From NCBI GenBank assembly GCA_041676005.1, contig JBAYST010000026.1, forward strand, positions 1 to 12,659: a stretch of DNA of 12,659 nt, in the 5' to 3' direction. Shown here one piece after another: positions 7,298 through 12,659 of the stretch. The DNA is from JBAYST01 sp041676005 (GTDB taxonomy: Bacteria; Bacillota_I; Bacilli_A; RFN20; CAG-826). The notes beneath the pieces were generated by a model. The model was not told the DNA's origin and did not search any database. It saw only the letters and a program-made list of their open reading frames with translations. How positions within the stretch are numbered: the stretch's first letter is position 1; each line of letters starts with the position of its first letter. Position numbers and translations under genes: made by a program.

Positions 7298-9126
7298 TAT
7301 TCTTCACCTCCTTCATTTGCTAAAGGATGAAGCAAAACGTTTCTCCTCATCGCTTGAGTTTTCTTGACATCGTCTTCATCGAGTTGCGACATGACAATTT
7401 GCTCATAAACAGGACATGATTCTAAGAGTTCATCATGCGTTCCTTCTCCGACGATAGTGCCTTCATTCAAAACGACGATACTATCTGCATCCATAATTGA
7501 AGAAACTCGCTGTGCGACAACAATAAAAGCAGATGTTTTGGTATACTTTTTTAATGCTGATCTCAATTTGACATCAGTTCTAAAATCTAATGCAGAAAAA
7601 GAATCATCGAATATATATATCTCTGGTTTTTTCACAAGAGCACGCGCAATTGCAAGCCTCTGTTTTTGCCCACCAGAGAAGTTCTTCCCTCCTTGTGAGA
7701 CCAAGGCATTTAATCCTCCTTCTTTTCTAAAAACAAAACGAGAGGCCTGAGCAACTTCAAGAGCTTCAGTAAGTTCTTCATCTGTTGCATTAGGATTACC
7801 GAAGAGTAGGTTTTCTCTAATCGTTCCTGAAAACAAACGCGCTTGTTGAGGAACGAACCCAATTTTATCTCGCAAATCTTTTTGTCGGAAGTTTTTAACA
7901 TTCACTCCGTCGACTAAAACTTCCCCGATTGTCGCGTCATAAAAACGCGGAATTAAATTGATAATCGAAGACTTGCCGCTTCCCGTAGAACCAATAATTG
8001 CTGTGGTTTTACCAGGTTTTGCGGTGAAATTAATATCCTTTAAGGTTGGTTGAGCAGCATCTGGGAAGGTAAAAGTTACGTGTTTAAATTCAACTAGTCC
8101 ACATGCTTTAATCGCGGAAACATCAACAGGTTTTTCTGGATCGATAATAGAAAGAGGAGTGTCGATAATTTCCCAAATACGCTTAGCAGAAGCCCGCGCT
8201 CTTGGGAGTTGCAAGAAGATCATTCCGAGCATCAAAAACGACATCATAATGTTCATAGAAAGACCAGAAATAACGGTGATATTGATAATCGTCGCCCTTT
8301 GTGAGTCACCTAAAATTGCACCATCGAGTATTCCGAATCCAAGAAAGAAAATCGCTAAATAAGTAAGGTTGAAAATAATATTGATTGCAGGGTTGATAAA
8401 CGACATCGTTCGGCCGATCTTTATAATATTATCGGTCATGTCTTGATTTTTTTCGCTGAACCTGACAAATTCATTTTCTTCTTGATCGAAAGCACGAATA
8501 ACTCTAACACCAGTCAAACCTTCACGAAGAACCATAGTCACATTATCTAATTTAGTTTGATTTTTAATGAATAAAGGCGAGGCAAAAACGAAGACCACGA
8601 TTATCACAATGATTAAGATTGGGCTGCTGACAGCAAAAACAAGAGAGATAATCGGATCACTTGTAAAAGCTCTAATCACAGCGACCGTCAGCATGACAGG
8701 AGAAAAGACCACCGTTCTTTGGAACATTGTATAAGTCTCTTTGACGATATTTATATCGTTAGTAGTTCTTGTCAACAATGAAGCTGTTCCGATTTTATCG
8801 AATTCTTTTAAAGAAAAATGCATGATTTTATTAAAGACTTGTTCGCGAATATTTCTCGCATAAGTAGCGCCTAAAATTGAGTTTAAAATTCCGACTCCGA
8901 TAGCGGAAACAAAAATGCCCAAACAATAAATGAGCATAATTAATCCAGTTCGCCAAATATCAGAGATGCGCTGCGCATTACCAATCGTTTGATCTTGCAG
9001 AATGGTTAAAATTTTGCCTGTTTCGTAAGGCAATTGAATTTGCATGTAAGCTTGTCCGACTAAAAGCAATAAAATAACTGCGATTGCCCACCACATTTTC
9101 TTTGAAAATTTCAGCAGTTTAAGCAT
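7297..9126 (-). CDS. Heterodimeric ABC exporter subunit A (degenerate ATP site)
   Basis: 609-aa half-transporter: six membrane segments in about residues 12-310, then a nucleotide-binding domain. Seen: Walker A GSTGSGKSS at 379-387, Q-loop VPQQ at 425-428, perfect signature FSGGQ at 483-487, and Walker B IYIFDD at 503-508 in which the catalytic Glu position is Asp508. The switch His is replaced by Gln539 (VAQRVSS). Loss of both Glu and His marks the non-hydrolysing degenerate site of heterodimeric exporters of the TM287/288 and LmrCD kind. The site with intact residues is completed by this protein's FSGGQ and the partner's Walker motifs. The start overlaps the tetR stop by 8 nt, with AAAGGA (9136-9140 region, minus) 8 nt upstream. 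Substrate unknown; a TetR-controlled multidrug-type efflux pump is the best guess, with lipid or peptide export possible. Confidence 0.94.
   Translation of the reverse strand: MLKLLKFSKKMWWAIAVILLLLVGQAYMQIQLPYETGKILTILQDQTIGNAQRISDIWRTGLIMLIYCLGIFVSAIGVGILNSILGATYARNIREQVFNKIMHFSLKEFDKIGTASLLTRTTNDINIVKETYTMFQRTVVFSPVMLTVAVIRAFTSDPIISLVFAVSSPILIIVIIVVFVFASPLFIKNQTKLDNVTMVLREGLTGVRVIRAFDQEENEFVRFSEKNQDMTDNIIKIGRTMSFINPAINIIFNLTYLAIFFLGFGILDGAILGDSQRATIINITVISGLSMNIMMSFLMLGMIFLQLPRARASAKRIWEIIDTPLSIIDPEKPVDVSAIKACGLVEFKHVTFTFPDAAQPTLKDINFTAKPGKTTAIIGSTGSGKSSIINLIPRFYDATIGEVLVDGVNVKNFRQKDLRDKIGFVPQQARLFSGTIRENLLFGNPNATDEELTEALEVAQASRFVFRKEGGLNALVSQGGKNFSGGQKQRLAIARALVKKPEIYIFDDSFSALDFRTDVKLRSALKKYTKTSAFIVVAQRVSSIMDADSIVVLNEGTIVGEGTHDELLESCPVYEQIVMSQLDEDDVKKTQAMRRNVLLHPLANEGGEE
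7304..7313 (-). promoter_or_regulatory. Perfect Shine-Dalgarno for exporter subunit B
   Basis: On minus reads AAGGAGGTGA, a full complement of the 16S rRNA tail, 6 nt before the ATG at 7297 and embedded in the last codons of subunit A (Gly-Gly-Glu-Glu). It is stronger than the site for subunit A, and with the TAATG overlap suggests near-equal or higher synthesis of subunit B, as needed for 1:1 assembly. Confidence 0.85.
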
Positions 9127-9736
9127 AAGGTGTGTCCTTTCTAATAAATAAATTCATCAAAACTTCTGGTTTAGGAGTCGTGAATTCTTTTGGTCCAAGG
9201 TGAATTCTAGCGTAGGCTAATCCTCTAAGACACGCAAGTAAGACGAGCGCGTAATCTCTCGGTTCACCTTTTTCAAAATCTCCATCTTCTTGGCCTCTTT
9301 TAATCAATTCGAGGATTTTAGGAAAAAGATGCTCTTTCTTTTGTTTTTTAGAAAGAAGCGGTTCAGGAAGTTTCTTTTGAAAATACGTTGTCAGGAAAAA
9401 GAAAGCCGCATAGGCAGATTTATCACTCGCATTTAATTTTGAAAGATGAAAATCAATGATTTCTCTTAAAACGAATTTTGGTTTTTGTGTAAAATCAATC
9501 GATTTTGCACTGTTTTCCCAGTCATCCTTGTTTTTTGAAATCAATTGAAGTAATAAATCTTCTTTAGAATTAAAATAATGATAAAAAAGTCCATGTGAAC
9601 ATTTGGCATCTTTGGTGATGTCATCAATCGAAATCGAATCATATCCAAAAAGTGCGAAAAGTCGGAGTGAACTATCTAAAAGAGCGGATTTCCGCTGTTT
9701 TTGAATATTCGCATAATCATCTTTATTTCGTGGCAT
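9119..9736 (-). CDS. TetR-family transcriptional repressor of the exporter operon
   Basis: 205 aa, a normal TetR-family length. N-terminal helix-turn-helix domain at about residues 15-62: a helix ending in LFALFGYDSISIDDIT, then the recognition segment AKCSHGLFYHYFNSKEDLL, the classic TetR signature with Gly-x-x-Tyr-x-x-Phe-x-x-Lys. The C-terminal part (about 75-200) is helical and variable, as expected for ligand binding and dimerisation, and the ligand cannot be inferred. First gene of the operon; its stop overlaps exporter subunit A by 8 nt. GGAAG (9746-9742) lies 5 nt before the ATG. A sigma-A promoter and a dyad operator directly upstream point to autorepression, with relief by a substrate of the pump. 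That is inference from layout; many TetR-exporter pairs behave so. Confidence 0.93.
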   Translation of the reverse strand: MPRNKDDYANIQKQRKSALLDSSLRLFALFGYDSISIDDITKDAKCSHGLFYHYFNSKEDLLLQLISKNKDDWENSAKSIDFTQKPKFVLREIIDFHLSKLNASDKSAYAAFFFLTTYFQKKLPEPLLSKKQKKEHLFPKILELIKRGQEDGDFEKGEPRDYALVLLACLRGLAYARIHLGPKEFTTPKPEVLMNLFIRKDTPYA

Positions 9737-9747
9737 ATATACTTCCG

Positions 9748-9763
9748 TTGACTAATCAGTCAA
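9748..9763. promoter_or_regulatory. Probable TetR operator
   Basis: TTGACTAATCAGTCAA: perfect 6-bp arms TTGACT and AGTCAA around a 4-bp centre. It sits on the predicted transcription start of the tetR-exporter operon, 11 bp before the tetR start codon, so bound protein would block initiation. Size and symmetry fit a TetR dimer. Confidence 0.72.
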
Positions 9764-9768
9764 TCAAA

Positions 9769-9797
9769 ATTTTAACCACCGTTATTACTAATGTCAA
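9769..9797 (-). promoter_or_regulatory. Sigma-A promoter of the tetR-exporter operon
   Basis: Minus strand: TTGACA (9797-9792), a perfect -35, a 17-nt spacer, and TAAAAT (9774-9769), a 5/6 -10. Predicted start of transcription is near 9762, giving a leader of about 26 nt and placing the dyad operator over the start site. Confidence 0.82.
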
Positions 9798-9812
9798 TGA
9801 ATATATTATATA

Positions 9813-10850
9813 TTACTGAATTACTTCAGCTTCTTGATTTTCTAATTTTTGACTTTTTCGAATTGAACGGATCGATAACCAAAAGACAAGAGAAGCAACT
9901 ACGACCAAGATTGCTAAACCGACCGAGAGTTCTGCTTGCCAAGGCATCAAGTTTGATGCGGTTTTCCAATTGGTAAAGTAAACAACGGTTTTTGAATTAT
10001 AAAATAAAGAAATAATTGAACCACCGACAAAACCAATAATACTGTAATAAGTCATAACTCGATGTTTTTCTAACCCGTATTTGAATAATTTAACGACAGT
10101 AAAAAATCCTATAATTAAGCCAATTCCACAGCCGACATAAATTCCACCTGTATATAAAATCATGCTCCAATCCCAATTGCCCTTTAAAACTGAACCCCAG
10201 ACATTTAAGGTAGATAAAAGCGTGTCGTAATAACCAAAGATCAGTAGAAGTAAAGAGCCTGAAATACCTGGCAAAATGATAGAAATTGCAGAAATTATTC
10301 CAACAGGAATAAGAGTCACATAAAACCACCATTCAATACTTCCACCAGCAATCCATTGTTTTGTACTCGAATCAATATTCATCGCTTTATAAATCGCTTC
10401 ATTTAAAGAGAATGATTGCAATTGTGTAAATAAACCAGAGACAATCCCAATCGCTGCAGCAATTAAAGCTGAAACGAGAAGAACAATAATATGCTTGTGA
10501 TTGGGTTTTATTCCTTTGATATTTTCAGTTAAAAGAGGTAAACCGCCTAAAATTGTTCCACAAGAAAGACAAGTAAAACCAAAAAGGAAAATTTCTGTGG
10601 CTTCTAAAGAAAGAAGGGCGCTCGGAATGAATCCGACGATGAAACCTAGAAAAAGAGGAAGAAGAGATTTGACGCTGTGCCAAAAGAGTTTTCTTCTTTT
10701 TAAATTATCCATGTGAACGAGATTTCGATCATAAACACCAAACATCGTCGCTAAAGTACCACCGCTACCACCCGGAATCATTGAAGCGGCGCCAATTGCG
10801 GTGCCACCGCCAAAGTCTCTGAGGAATTCTTTTGTTTTCTTTTTCTTCAT
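9813..10850 (-). CDS. DUF368 membrane protein, probable undecaprenyl phosphate translocase
   Basis: 345-aa polytopic membrane protein. Two related motifs mark the family and its internal two-fold repeat: IPGGSGGTLA at 25-34 followed by FGVYDR, and LPGISGSLL at 193-201 followed by IFGYYDTLL. Between and after them are many hydrophobic segments (about 60-80, 87-105, 120-142, 175-207, 228-255, 268-285, 308-327). DUF368 proteins (PopT) were shown in recent work to return undecaprenyl phosphate to the cytoplasmic face for reuse in wall and glycan synthesis; that role is transferred here by family. The N-terminus is basic (MKKKKTK) and the C-terminus soluble. The ribosome binding site is weak (AGG 8-9 nt upstream). 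Separated from tetR by 76 bp that hold the tetR promoter; divergent from pth. The length is a little above the family's usual 270-310, as I recall it. Confidence 0.9.
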   Translation of the reverse strand: MKKKKTKEFLRDFGGGTAIGAASMIPGGSGGTLATMFGVYDRNLVHMDNLKRRKLFWHSVKSLLPLFLGFIVGFIPSALLSLEATEIFLFGFTCLSCGTILGGLPLLTENIKGIKPNHKHIIVLLVSALIAAAIGIVSGLFTQLQSFSLNEAIYKAMNIDSSTKQWIAGGSIEWWFYVTLIPVGIISAISIILPGISGSLLLLIFGYYDTLLSTLNVWGSVLKGNWDWSMILYTGGIYVGCGIGLIIGFFTVVKLFKYGLEKHRVMTYYSIIGFVGGSIISLFYNSKTVVYFTNWKTASNLMPWQAELSVGLAILVVVASLVFWLSIRSIRKSQKLENQEAEVIQ

Positions 10851-10897
10851 ACTAATAACCTATCATTTCAAAATTAACGGCCTAAAGTTTATGATAT

Positions 10898-10926
10898 ATT
10901 TTATTGACCGATATTGCATTACTTAA
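10898..10926 (-). promoter_or_regulatory. Tentative promoter of the DUF368 gene
   Basis: Minus strand TAAAAT (10903-10898), 17 nt downstream of TTAAGT (10926-10921), a weak -35 (3/6). It would give a leader of about 40 nt. Other AT-rich options exist nearby, so the exact site is uncertain. Confidence 0.3.
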
Positions 10927-10951
10927 TTATGTAACAGCACGTTTCACTTCA

Positions 10952-10968
10952 AATTGTTTTATACAATT
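10952..10968. promoter_or_regulatory. Inverted repeat AATTGT-N5-ACAATT upstream of pth
   Basis: Perfect 6-bp arms (10952-10957 and 10963-10968) with a TTTAT centre, 17 bp in total. Its right end overlaps the -35 region of the pth promoter, and it ends two bases before the second dyad. It could be a repressor or activator site acting on pth, on the divergent DUF368 gene, or both. Confidence 0.45.
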
Positions 10969-10996
10969 AGCACACATATTGTGTGCGTGATATAAT
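10967..10996 (+). promoter_or_regulatory. Extended -10 promoter of pth-mfd
   Basis: Perfect extended -10, TGATATAAT (10988-10996), with TTAGCA (10967-10972, 4/6) as -35 at an 18-nt spacing. Transcription would start near 11003, immediately at the pth ribosome binding site, so the leader is very short. Confidence 0.75.
10970..10986. promoter_or_regulatory. 17-bp palindrome inside the pth promoter spacer
   Basis: GCACACATATTGTGTGC: perfect 7-bp arms around a TAT centre, lying between the -35 and -10 elements. This is a classical operator position. It resembles an NrdR box in its ACAC and GTGT ends but is about three bases too short between them, so the regulator is unknown. Confidence 0.6.
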
Positions 10997-11013
10997 AGCA
11001 AGCGAGGTAAAGG

Positions 11014-11568
11014 ATGAAACTGATAGTCGGGCTTGGCAATCCAGGTAAAAAATATGAGCAGACAAGACACAATGTTGGCTTTAGATGTCTTGATCTTTTC
11101 AGCGAAATATCTCGTATTGACATCGATAAAGAAGTTTTTAATGGACTTCTTGGACGTGGCAAAGTGTTTGGCGAAGATGTTTTGTTATTTAAACCAACCA
11201 CGTTCATGAATTTGAGCGGAACTGCAGTGCAACAAGTCGCCCATTACTTCAGAGTTGATATTTCTGACATCATTATCATCTTTGATGATATGTCTATTCC
11301 TCCGGGCACTATTCGCTTACGAGAAAATAGTTCGAGTGGCGGGCATAAAGGAATGCAAAACATCATCGATAACTTAGCTAGTGAAGAAATCAAACGAATT
11401 CGAATCGGGATTGGTGAACCACCTTTTGATAATTCAGTAGATTTTGTTCTTGGCAAACCGACAGGTGAAGAAAAAGAGTTGATCGATGAAGCAATGAAGA
11501 TTGCAATTGAAGCTTTAAAGGAGATTTTGAAATTTAATTTTCAACGCGCGATGTCAAAATATAACTAA
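11014..11568 (+). CDS. pth: Peptidyl-tRNA hydrolase
   Basis: Releases peptides from prematurely dropped peptidyl-tRNA in the cytoplasm, recycling tRNA; normally essential. 184 aa, standard length. Seen: GLGNPGKKYEQTRHNVGF at 6-23 with Asn9 and catalytic His19, FMNLSG with Asn66, DDMSIPPG at 91-98 with Asp91, GGHKGM at 109-114 with His111, and RIGIGEP at 130-136. The GGHKG loop has Lys112 where E. coli has Asn114, a position that varies in the family. The start is set by GAGG (11004-11007), 6 nt upstream, just after an extended -10 promoter. Followed 11 nt later by mfd, the usual Bacillota neighbour, so the two probably share a transcript. Confidence 0.96.
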   Translation: MKLIVGLGNPGKKYEQTRHNVGFRCLDLFSEISRIDIDKEVFNGLLGRGKVFGEDVLLFKPTTFMNLSGTAVQQVAHYFRVDISDIIIIFDDMSIPPGTIRLRENSSSGGHKGMQNIIDNLASEEIKRIRIGIGEPPFDNSVDFVLGKPTGEEKELIDEAMKIAIEALKEILKFNFQRAMSKYN

Positions 11569-11579
11569 GGGAAAGTTCG

Positions 11580-12659
11580 GTGCAATTATTTGACAAATTA
11601 TTTCTCAATAAGTCTATCCCCCCCTTTCTTGAAGGAAAGGGAGATTTTGTCATCGATGATTTAATGGGTTTTGCGCTTTTAATTGCCACAGTTTATCAAA
11701 AAAAGAAAACCAAATATTTGATTATCACATCAAATTTATATAAAGCTCAAAATCTTTATAATCTCTTAAGTGGAATGGTGGAAAATGATAAAGTTTCATT
11801 TTTTCCGATGGATGAGTTGATTCGCGCAGAAGCAATCGCCGAATCTAAAGAAATGACTGCACAGAGACTTTACACACTTCATTCGATTCAAAACGGGCAA
11901 TCCGACATTGTGATTGCAAATGTTGCCGCAGCAAATAGGTTTTTGCCTAATCCAGATTTCTTTATTGAAAACACATTTAAATTTTCAATTGGGAAGAGCT
12001 ATAATCTTTCTAAAATTCGTAAAGATTTAGTCACAAGCGGATATACTTTGGTAAACAAAATAGATCAGTCGCTTCAATTCGCAATAAGAGGCGATATTCT
12101 TGATATTTTTTCAGTCAATTTACCTAACCCAGTAAGACTCGAGTTTTTTGGTGATGAATTAGAGTCAATTCGTTTTTTCGATATCGCCACTCAAACCTCA
12201 ACAAGCAAAATAAACACGGTGAAAATATTGCCTGCAAAAGATGTCATTTTAAATGATGAACAAATCGAAAATGGAATCAAAAAAATTCAAGAAAAATTGA
12301 AAAAAAACCAAGCGCATTTAGGCATCGATTCACAAGAAAAATTGGCACAGAATATCGGCGACGATATCACCAATTTATTAGAGCGGAATTTCACTCCAAA
12401 AATGTATAAATATTATTCGTTTATCACTGGAGAAAAATATTCAATTTTCGACTATGCTAAAGACTTCACAAAAATCATTTATGACACACCTCAAGTCCTC
12501 AGTTCGAACCGACTTTTATTAGAAGAGTCTTGGAATTATTTTCAAGATTTAATTGCAGAAAATCGGATGATTCCTGGTTTGGAGGTAAATCAAGATATCA
12601 GTCAAAAAATCAACAATTCGCGCATGATTTGTACGTATCCACTGCAAAAATCATTTAAA
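11580..12659 (+). CDS. mfd: Transcription-repair coupling factor Mfd, N-terminal part (cut by window end)
   Basis: Frame stays open for 360 codons to the end of the window. Mfd removes stalled RNA polymerase at DNA lesions and recruits UvrA. Seen: the UvrB-like module, clearest at FAIRGDILDIF (167-177), then PVRLEFFGDELESIRFFD (184-201) and TQTS (204-207), which is diagnostic for Mfd/UvrB-type domains; as expected for Mfd, no Walker A is present in this N-terminal module. About a third of a typical protein (about 1,150 aa) is visible; helicase and UvrA-binding parts lie beyond. I chose GTG at 11580: AAGGG (11567-11571) lies 8 nt upstream and the start falls 11 nt after pth. The first in-frame ATG is codon 29 (11664) and would remove conserved N-terminal sequence. 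A seven-C run and hairpin lie in codons 13-21. In place of the usual glycine-serine-rich segment it has EGKGDFVIDDLMG. Confidence 0.92.
   Translation, partial: MQLFDKLFLNKSIPPFLEGKGDFVIDDLMGFALLIATVYQKKKTKYLIITSNLYKAQNLYNLLSGMVENDKVSFFPMDELIRAEAIAESKEMTAQRLYTLHSIQNGQSDIVIANVAAANRFLPNPDFFIENTFKFSIGKSYNLSKIRKDLVTSGYTLVNKIDQSLQFAIRGDILDIFSVNLPNPVRLEFFGDELESIRFFDIATQTSTSKINTVKILPAKDVILNDEQIENGIKKIQEKLKKNQAHLGIDSQEKLAQNIGDDITNLLERNFTPKMYKYYSFITGEKYSIFDYAKDFTKIIYDTPQVLSSNRLLLEESWNYFQDLIAENRMIPGLEVNQDISQKINNSRMICTYPLQKSFK
11618..11648 (+). other. C7 tract and hairpin in the first codons of mfd
   Basis: Seven consecutive C (11618-11624) in AT-rich sequence run into a perfect 7-bp stem CCCTTTC (11622-11628) / GAAAGGG (11635-11641) with a 6-nt loop, followed by AGATTTTG. 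It resembles a weak intrinsic terminator or attenuator placed about 40 nt inside mfd. It is also a possible slippage site. Function is unproven; it may simply encode Ile-Pro-Pro-Phe-Leu-Glu-Gly-Lys-Gly. Confidence 0.4.

Noticed and set aside
9800..9829. Palindromes AATATAT-T-ATATATT and CTGAA-TTAC-TTCAG at the end of the DUF368 gene as terminator or operator
   Set aside because: The first is pure A/T and expected by chance; the second has only 5-bp arms and lies in coding sequence; no U-tract.
2303..10850. Mobile element, integron, CRISPR or defence island
   Set aside because: No transposase, integrase, direct-repeat ends, spacer array, nuclease or toxin-like genes; every gene is housekeeping, transport or regulation.
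10904..10932. Plus-strand promoter starting at TTGACC
   Set aside because: No acceptable -10 hexamer at 16-18 nt; the extended -10 at 10988-10996 explains pth better.
10970..10986. NrdR box
   Set aside because: The ends resemble it, but the centre is about three bases shorter than the consensus, there is no second box at the usual spacing, and no ribonucleotide reductase gene is nearby.
40..12659. Mycoplasma-type code with TGA as Trp
   Set aside because: ispE ends in TGA at the exact overlap with glmU, and Trp residues in conserved motifs are TGG.

Overview
This is a low-GC (roughly 35-40% by eye) Bacillota-type chromosome segment. All eight complete genes and the one truncated gene read under the standard bacterial code: TGA is used as a real stop at the end of ispE, and Trp is TGG. 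The lineage is probably an anaerobic, early-branching Bacilli/Erysipelotrichia/Acholeplasma-like bacterium, but I cannot fix it further. Presence of ispE (MEP isoprenoid route), glmU (UDP-GlcNAc) and a DUF368 lipid-carrier translocase argues for a cell with a wall or surface glycans, not a minimal mycoplasma.

Layout: (1) 40-2554, plus strand: a tightly coupled operon ispE, glmU and an 83-codon gene for a small beta-repeat protein, closed by a strong two-way hairpin terminator. (2) 2599-5229, minus strand: ppdK, with its own leader. (3) 5339-9736, minus strand: a three-gene operon read tetR, ABC half-exporter A, ABC half-exporter B, with overlapping genes, a near-perfect sigma-A promoter and a dyad operator at the transcription start. 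(4) 9813-10850, minus strand: a DUF368 membrane protein. (5) a 163-bp divergent promoter region containing two neighbouring inverted repeats. (6) 11014-12659, plus strand: pth, then mfd, which runs off the window end.

The flanks (ispE-glmU and pth-mfd) are parts of the ancestral Bacillota cluster known from Bacillus as ispE-purR-yabJ-spoVG-glmU-prs-ctc-pth-yabK-mfd. Here the middle is occupied by a block of minus-strand genes about 8.3 kb long (ppdK, exporter operon, DUF368) where prs and ctc would be expected.

Functionally, IspE supplies isoprenoid precursors (including for undecaprenyl phosphate), GlmU makes UDP-GlcNAc for envelope glycans, and DUF368 proteins recycle undecaprenyl phosphate, so these three touch the same envelope route. 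The exporter pair has the hallmarks of a heterodimeric multidrug-type ABC exporter: one canonical and one degenerate ATP site. It appears to be under the control of the adjacent TetR repressor. PpdK is central PEP/pyruvate metabolism; Pth and Mfd are translation and repair housekeeping. I see no RNA gene, CRISPR array, insertion sequence or phage gene. No gene-free stretch exceeds 300 bases. Nothing here clearly qualifies as a new biological system; the most under-described items are the small beta-repeat protein, the paired dyads before pth, and the C-tract/hairpin at the start of mfd.
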